From positions 1 through 10,643 of the forward strand of contig CABRZY010000050.1 in the NCBI GenBank assembly GCA_902475475.1: a DNA stretch of 10,643 nucleotides. The letters run 5' to 3'. The translations under genes and the position numbers were made by a program. Below the pieces are notes generated by a model. That model was not told where the DNA came from. It saw only the letters and a list, made by a program, of their open reading frames with translations, and ran no database searches. This document shows, in pieces, positions 7,113 through 10,643 of this stretch; the first letter of the stretch is position 1; each line of letters begins with the position of its first letter. This DNA comes from an uncultured Collinsella sp. GTDB taxonomy: Bacteria > Actinomycetota > Coriobacteriia > Coriobacteriales > Coriobacteriaceae.

Positions 7113-7164
7113 TGGGATGCGCCTTCCCAGCCATTGGGCAGCCATTGGGGACAGACTTAAATGA
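7113..7164. repeat. Repeat remnants at the second composite locus
   Basis: The element tgggatgcgccttccca (7113-7129) is a small hairpin and a diverged copy of the 62-bp repeat core at 1231. It is followed by ccattggg twice (7131 and 7142). The second ccattggg opens a full cattggggacagacttaaa tga module (7143-7164), identical to bases 1022-1043. Both repeat families of the first locus are therefore present again. Confidence 0.65.
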
Positions 7165-7166
7165 GT

Positions 7167-7220
7167 AGTCGTTGGGGACATTCTTGTTTGGCTAGTCGTT
7201 TAAGAACGTCCCCAATGACT
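7167..7220. repeat. Module P, copy 2: 54-bp near-palindrome
   Basis: Arms agtcgttggggac (7167-7179) and gtccccaatgact (7208-7220) pair at 12 of 13 positions around a 28-base centre, the same geometry as 1324-1377. The left inner half has diverged from copy 1. However, ttctt (7181-7185) now pairs with aagaa (7202-7206), so the fold is kept with different pairs. Confidence 0.75.
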
Positions 7221-7222
7221 AT

Positions 7223-7289
7223 TAAGGACTGTCCCAAGCTGCCGGCAGGAAAGGACCGTCCCCAAGTGCCGGGTTTGTCCCCAATGACT
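7223..7289. repeat. Module C, copy 2, followed by a lone arm of module P
   Basis: Bases 7223-7276 match 1266-1319 at 50 of 54 positions. The sequence then runs directly into a third gtccccaatgact arm (7277-7289). The order here is P, C, half-P, whereas at the first locus it is C, P, all in the same orientation. This fits a P-C tandem unit sampled at different break points. Confidence 0.8.
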
Positions 7290-7300
7290 AGGCGAATAGC

Positions 7301-7333
7301 AAAAGCCCCGCAGTCGGAGCGGACCGCGGGGCT
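7301..7333 (-). terminator. Intrinsic terminator of the carbamate kinase gene
   Basis: A seven-base stem, gccccgc (7305-7311) with gcggggc (7326-7332), continues past one A-C mismatch with three more pairs around a six-base loop. It can also gain an A-T pair at the base. On the minus strand it is followed by TTTT. It lies 66 bases beyond the carbamate kinase stop and just before the repeat cluster. Confidence 0.85.
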
Positions 7334-7398
7334 CATGAAGAGAGGCTAGTTTGTGGGCGCTTTGCCTGGCGCCCACGGGAGAGGCAACGGAGTAGGGG

Positions 7399-8361
7399 CT
7401 ACTCGTGGACGCGGGTACCGGAGAGGCCGGCCATGGTCTCGGCGGCCTTGTCCAGGGCGCCGATGATGCAGGTGCGGCCCTTGCGGGAGCGGGCGAACTT
7501 GATGGCGGCGCGGACCTTGGGCTCCATGGAACCCTTGCCGAACTGACCCTCGTCGGCCAGGCGCTCGGCCTCGTCGGCGGTGAGGTCCTCGAGCTCCTCC
7601 TGGTTGGGCTTGCCGAAGTTGATGGCGACATGCTCAACGGCGGTCAGCAGGAACAGAACGTCGGCGTCGCAGTCCTCGGCCAGCAGCTCGCCGCCCAGGT
7701 CCTTGTCGATGACGGCGGGAACGCCCTTGTAGCAGCCCTTGTTCTCGTAGTCGCGGACGACGGGGATGCCGCCGCCGCCGCAGGCGATGACGATGAACTC
7801 GTTGTCGAGCAGGTTGAGGATGGAGTCGGCCTCGACGATCTTCTTGGGATCGGGGGAGGCGACGACGCGACGCCAGCCGCGGCCGGAATCCTCGACGAAG
7901 ACCTTGGAGGGATCCTCGGCCATGAACTCCTTGGCCTGCTCCTCGGTGTAGAAGGGGCCGATCGGCTTGGTCGGGTTCTTGAACGCGGGATCGTCGGGAT
8001 CGCACTCGATCTGGGTGACGACGGTGGCGGCGTGCCAACGCTTGTAGCGCTTGTGCATCTCGCGGCCGATGCCCTGCTGCAGGTGATAGCCGATGTAGCC
8101 CTGGGACATGGCGCCGCACTCGGGCAGCGGCATCTCGGGGGTGCCGATGGCGTCGTGGGCGGCGGCGAAGGCGTTCTGGATCATGCCGACCTGCGGGCCG
8201 TTGCCGTGGGTGATGATGATCTCGTTGCCCTGCTCGATGAGGCCGAGGAGAGCGTGGGCGGTGTTGCTCACGGCCTCGATCTGCTCGACGGGGTTGTTGC
8301 CGAGGGCGTTGCCGCCGAGGGCGACGACAATACGATCGGGCTTGCCAAGAGGCTTAGACAT
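7399..8361 (-). CDS. arcC: Carbamate kinase
   Basis: Catalyses the reversible transfer of phosphate between carbamoyl phosphate and ADP, giving ATP, ammonia and CO2. It is the last step of the arginine deiminase and related catabolic pathways. From ATG 8361 it has 320 residues, close to the usual 310. Amino acid kinase motifs are VALGGNAL (13-20), THGNGPQVG (51-59), CGGGGIPV (194-201), VIDKDL (217-222) and EGQFGKGSMEPK (271-282). ATG 8361 is preferred over the in-frame ATG 8397 because AAAGGA lies eight bases upstream and homologues start close to this point. Third codon positions are almost all C or G, far more uniform than in the other genes here, which suggests high expression. No arginine deiminase, ornithine transcarbamylase or antiporter gene is visible beside it. 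It has its own terminator and probably its own promoter. Confidence 0.95.
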   Translation of the reverse strand: MSKPLGKPDRIVVALGGNALGNNPVEQIEAVSNTAHALLGLIEQGNEIIITHGNGPQVGMIQNAFAAAHDAIGTPEMPLPECGAMSQGYIGYHLQQGIGREMHKRYKRWHAATVVTQIECDPDDPAFKNPTKPIGPFYTEEQAKEFMAEDPSKVFVEDSGRGWRRVVASPDPKKIVEADSILNLLDNEFIVIACGGGGIPVVRDYENKGCYKGVPAVIDKDLGGELLAEDCDADVLFLLTAVEHVAINFGKPNQEELEDLTADEAERLADEGQFGKGSMEPKVRAAIKFARSRKGRTCIIGALDKAAETMAGLSGTRVHE

Positions 8362-8727
8362 TGCTGGAATCCTTTCTGTAAAAGGCCTACAACCCATTAA
8401 TAACCCGCGTCCGTGCGATACGCGAGTTTATTAGGGTTTATATTCTCTTTATCGCTCATTTTATTCATTTTGAAAATACCTAAGCGGCGAACGGTCGATT
8501 TTACCCGCTCAGCGTAAAGAAGCCCAGTTCAGGTATATCTACGCCATTTACGTGCAACTTTATTTAAATAGAGCAGGGATTAGACCAGATTATGCAAACT
8601 ATATCTTTGCTAAACACAAAACGGACAGCGCAATATCTTACTCGCACTATACGCGATTCTATACATTAATTTGACGAGTATGCATCCCTGCAAAAACATG
8701 GGGCTTTTCATCCAACATAAGGGATAG
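8362..8727 (-). promoter_or_regulatory. AT-rich upstream region and leader of carbamate kinase
   Basis: This 366-base stretch holds no convincing gene and is clearly richer in A and T than its surroundings. On the minus strand TTCAAA (8474-8469), a 17-base spacer and TAAAGA (8451-8446) make a weak promoter. TATAAA (8442-8437) is another possible -10. The ten bases atgaataaaa (minus, 8468-8459) match the first part of the Bacillus-type arginine-repressor box, but the second part does not match well. A small hairpin (cgcgt 8406-8410 with acgcg 8420-8424) would lie in the transcript leader. Bases 8510-8727 hold nothing else I can name. Confidence 0.35.
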
Positions 8728-8952
8728 CCGATCGCGCTTCACCCCGCGGCAAGCGACTGCGAGTTCGCAGTATGGAACTTTACCGTCGGCTTCTGCATGA
8801 ACGCTGCCGACGCCCTTTCGCTCCTGCGCGCCCAAGCAGCCGAGAACGCTAACGGCGCCACTGCCAACCTGGCCACCCTCAACAACGGCGCCGCCAGCCT
8901 TTTCGCAAAGTACCGTGCTGGCTCGCTGGCTTTGAGGCCTAAGCGAGCTTTG
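8728..8952 (+). other. GC-rich coding-like remnant, unrecognised
   Basis: An abrupt GC-rich island between AT-rich sequences. On the plus strand the frame running through ATG 8797 uses mostly C-ending codons typical of this genome (about residues SDCEFAVWNFTVGFCMNAAD onward, Ala/Asn/Leu-rich). It opens after a TAG near 8725 and, if translated, would run on through the 34-bp repeats to 9012. No Shine-Dalgarno site precedes ATG 8797. The opposite strand is also open (8984 to 8739), but needs a TTG start and uses rarer codons. I do not recognise either product. It may be the surviving tail of a deleted gene or a dispersed repeat that travels with the ATPase. Confidence 0.3.
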
Positions 8953-9038
8953 CTATTTGCCAATTTTTGTATGATTTGGGTCAAATCTATCTGCCAATTT
9001 TTGTATGATTAGGGTCAAATCTATTTGCCAATTTTTGT
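8953..9038. repeat. 34-bp direct repeats upstream of the ATPase gene
   Basis: The core tgccaatttttgt begins at 8958, 8992 and 9026, exact steps of 34 bases. The first two units (8953-8986 and 8987-9020) are nearly identical, differing at two positions (t/c, t/a). The third is cut after the core. Each full unit contains tatgat, close to a -10 hexamer, and partly self-complementary ends (tttgcc and gggtcaaa). The array ends 15 bases before the ATPase ATG, within which lies its Shine-Dalgarno site. It looks like a promoter-operator array; there are too few units and no spacers for CRISPR. Confidence 0.75.
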
Positions 9039-9053
9039 CATTGAGGGGTTTTA

Positions 9054-10415
9054 ATGCTACGCCGTAAGGTCACTGACAGGCTTTTGAGCTGGAAGAACAA
9101 ATCCAATAAAGCGTTGCTTGTTACTGGCGCGCGTCAGATTGGCAAGAGCTATGCAATTCGCGCGTTTGGAAAGAGCAACTACGCTTCGTATTATGAGGTC
9201 AATCTGCTACTCGATGCCGAGGCAAGAGACGTACTTGTTGGCGCTAAGAACTCCATTGACTTCATCAACCGTGTGGCCCTTCTTGCGGATGCACCGCTTG
9301 TTGAAGGAGACACGCTTATCTTCGTCGATGAGATTCAGGAGTATCCGCAGATCGTTACACTTATGAAGGCGCTGGTCGAGGACGGACGCTTTAGCTATGT
9401 CTTCTCGGGGTCTATGCTTGGGACTGAGTTTAAGGGGATCTCTTCTTTTCCGGTGGGGTATGTCGAGCACATTGTTATGCGACCGATGGATTTTGAAGAG
9501 TTCTGTTGGGCAAACAGCATCAGCGAGAATGTGCTTGCAGACATTCGCAGCTGCCTTGTCGAGAGACGTCCCGTCGAAAACTATATTCATGAGGCGATGC
9601 TCAAAAACTTTAGAGCCTATATCGTTTGCGGCGGCATGCCAGAGGTCGTTCAGAACTATATCGATTCGGGCTATTCGCTCGTGAGAACGCGTGAGCTTCA
9701 AATTCAGCTAGTCGATCAGTACAAAAGCGATATCTCTAAATATGCATCGACTCGAGCGTTTAACGTTCGCTCCATTTTCGAGCAAATTCCCGTTCAGCTT
9801 GAGGCGGAGTCCCATCGCTTTATCGTCTCGTCTCTAGGCGAGGGAGCTCGTCTTCAAAAATACGAGCAGGATTTCCTATGGCTGGTGAACGCAGGCGTTG
9901 GATTGATGGTCCCCCAGGTGACGGAGGCCCGGAGTCCTCTTAAGAGGACAGAGAAGGCAGCCGCCTTCAAACTATACGAGTCCGATACAGGAATGCTCGC
10001 ATCGCGATATCCCGGTAGCACGGCACGCGCTGTATATCTAGATATGAAAACCCCCAACCTCGGCGGTCTCTATGAAAACGTGGTCGCGCAGGAGCTTGTT
10101 GCCCTCGGAGCAGATACGTGGTACTACCAAACACGTGAGGTCGGTGAAGTCGACTTTGTAATCGAAGGCGCCCGAGGACATGTTGTCCCAATCGAAGTCA
10201 AATCGGGCAAGAAAGTTCGAGCACATGCGGCCCTCGATCGCCTGATGAGTGTGGGCGAGTACAAGATTCCCGAGGCCGTTGTGCTGAGCCACGAAAACCT
10301 TAGCGAAGAGGGCAAGATCCTGTACGTTCCAATCTATATGACATTCTGCCTCGATGAGTTTATGGAAAAGGACGACCCCAACAACGATTTCTCATTTGCA
10401 CCCATATCTCTCTAG
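9054..10415 (+). CDS. AAA_14 / DUF4143 domain ATPase
   Basis: A 453-residue member of a large family of P-loop ATPases common in gut bacteria, whose role is not established. The N-terminal AAA_14 domain has Walker A GARQIGKS (25-32), Walker B LIFVDE (88-93) and a sensor-like stretch YVFSGSMLG (115-123). The C-terminal DUF4143 region carries GEVDFVIE (364-371; Glu365, Asp367) and PIEVKSGKK (379-387; Glu381, Lys383). This resembles the core of PD-(D/E)XK nuclease folds. The start is supported by GAGGGG five bases before the ATG. Codon use is mixed, with many A/T-ending codons, unlike the adjacent carbamate kinase, which suggests acquisition by transfer. It stands alone, divergent from carbamate kinase, directly behind the 34-bp repeats. 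A role in defence or mobile-element biology is possible but unproven. Confidence 0.88.
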   Translation: MLRRKVTDRLLSWKNKSNKALLVTGARQIGKSYAIRAFGKSNYASYYEVNLLLDAEARDVLVGAKNSIDFINRVALLADAPLVEGDTLIFVDEIQEYPQIVTLMKALVEDGRFSYVFSGSMLGTEFKGISSFPVGYVEHIVMRPMDFEEFCWANSISENVLADIRSCLVERRPVENYIHEAMLKNFRAYIVCGGMPEVVQNYIDSGYSLVRTRELQIQLVDQYKSDISKYASTRAFNVRSIFEQIPVQLEAESHRFIVSSLGEGARLQKYEQDFLWLVNAGVGLMVPQVTEARSPLKRTEKAAAFKLYESDTGMLASRYPGSTARAVYLDMKTPNLGGLYENVVAQELVALGADTWYYQTREVGEVDFVIEGARGHVVPIEVKSGKKVRAHAALDRLMSVGEYKIPEAVVLSHENLSEEGKILYVPIYMTFCLDEFMEKDDPNNDFSFAPISL

Positions 10416-10643
10416 ATCATCTGAACCAACAACCAAGCCCCCTCCATAACCAAAGTAACGCGTGGTTTCGCGGCCGCGCCGCGAAACAGCGACGGGGACA
10501 AAAGGCCCCCACAACCACGTCCCTCATGCAGCCCCACAATCCGAGGACGTAGTCGTAGCAGGATCTGAGGACTGACCTTCGCGGACATTCCGCACTGATA
10601 TCTTCTGTATTGAAGACGTCGATGGTGCACCCGTATACCATTG
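10416..10643. other. 3' flank of the ATPase; perfect hairpin, otherwise unresolved
   Basis: A perfect hairpin, gtttcgcgg (10465-10473) and ccgcgaaac (10479-10487) with a five-base loop, lies 50 bases after the ATPase stop. It lacks a T-run on the plus side, so it is at best an atypical terminator. On the minus strand a frame from ATG 10641 (74 residues, Cys- and Arg-rich) and an overlapping one from 10630 are open. Neither is recognisable nor has usable start evidence, because the window ends there. I do not call a gene. Confidence 0.35.

Noticed and set aside
7405..8400. Plus-strand open frame covering the whole of carbamate kinase
   Set aside because: It is an artefact of extreme C/G third-position bias; the product is a low-complexity Gly/Ala/Leu/Asp-rich chain.
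8739..8984. Minus-strand 81-codon open frame
   Set aside because: It needs a TTG start inside the 34-bp repeats, has no Shine-Dalgarno site and uses rarer codons than the opposite frame.
8953..9038. Possible CRISPR array
   Set aside because: The units are directly abutting 34-base tandem repeats with no unique spacers, and no cas gene is present.

Overview
The window looks like a piece of a GC-rich actinobacterial gut commensal, most likely a Collinsella-type member of the Coriobacteriia. That placement is an inference from codon use strongly biased to C/G in the third position, a lactose/cellobiose-type PTS operon with a LicR-type regulator, and intergenic blocks rich in short 'ggggac' palindromes. 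No rRNA or other marker gene is present to confirm it.

Layout. (1) 1-991, plus strand: a membrane-anchored C39-type cysteine peptidase-like protein whose reading frame is open to the left window edge. (2) 992-1468: a 477-base gap between convergent genes, filled with palindromic and tandem repeats and ending in the intrinsic terminator of the next operon. (3) 6965 to 1469, minus strand: a complete beta-glucoside utilisation unit. It encodes a LicR/PRD regulator, PTS IIA, IIB and IIC of the lactose/cellobiose family, and a GH1 6-phospho-beta-glucosidase. The PTS would import and phosphorylate a beta-linked disaccharide or aryl-glucoside. The GH1 enzyme would split the phosphosugar. The regulator carries PTS-phosphorylatable domains and would sense the state of the system. 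(4) 6966-7398: the regulator's upstream region, a second copy of the composite repeat, and the terminator of the next gene. (5) 8361 to 7399, minus strand: carbamate kinase with very strong codon bias and no other arginine deiminase gene beside it. (6) 8362-9053: an AT-rich leader and likely promoter region for carbamate kinase, a GC-rich coding-like remnant, and 34-bp direct repeats. (7) 9054-10415, plus strand: an AAA_14/DUF4143 ATPase with less biased codons than its neighbours, plausibly acquired. (8) 10416-10643: non-coding or unresolved sequence with one perfect hairpin.

The most interesting non-coding structure is the pair of composite repeat loci (990-1377 and 7113-7289). They share a 54-bp near-palindrome and a separate 54-bp module (50 of 54 identical), in the same orientation but opposite order. 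The first locus also holds an exact 62-bp-period tandem repeat with an inverted partner. These look like REP/BIME-type non-autonomous elements lying just beyond intrinsic terminators. The 34-bp repeat array directly in front of the ATPase is a separate, candidate autoregulatory structure. I see no CRISPR array, rRNA, tRNA, recognised defence island or transposase gene in the window.
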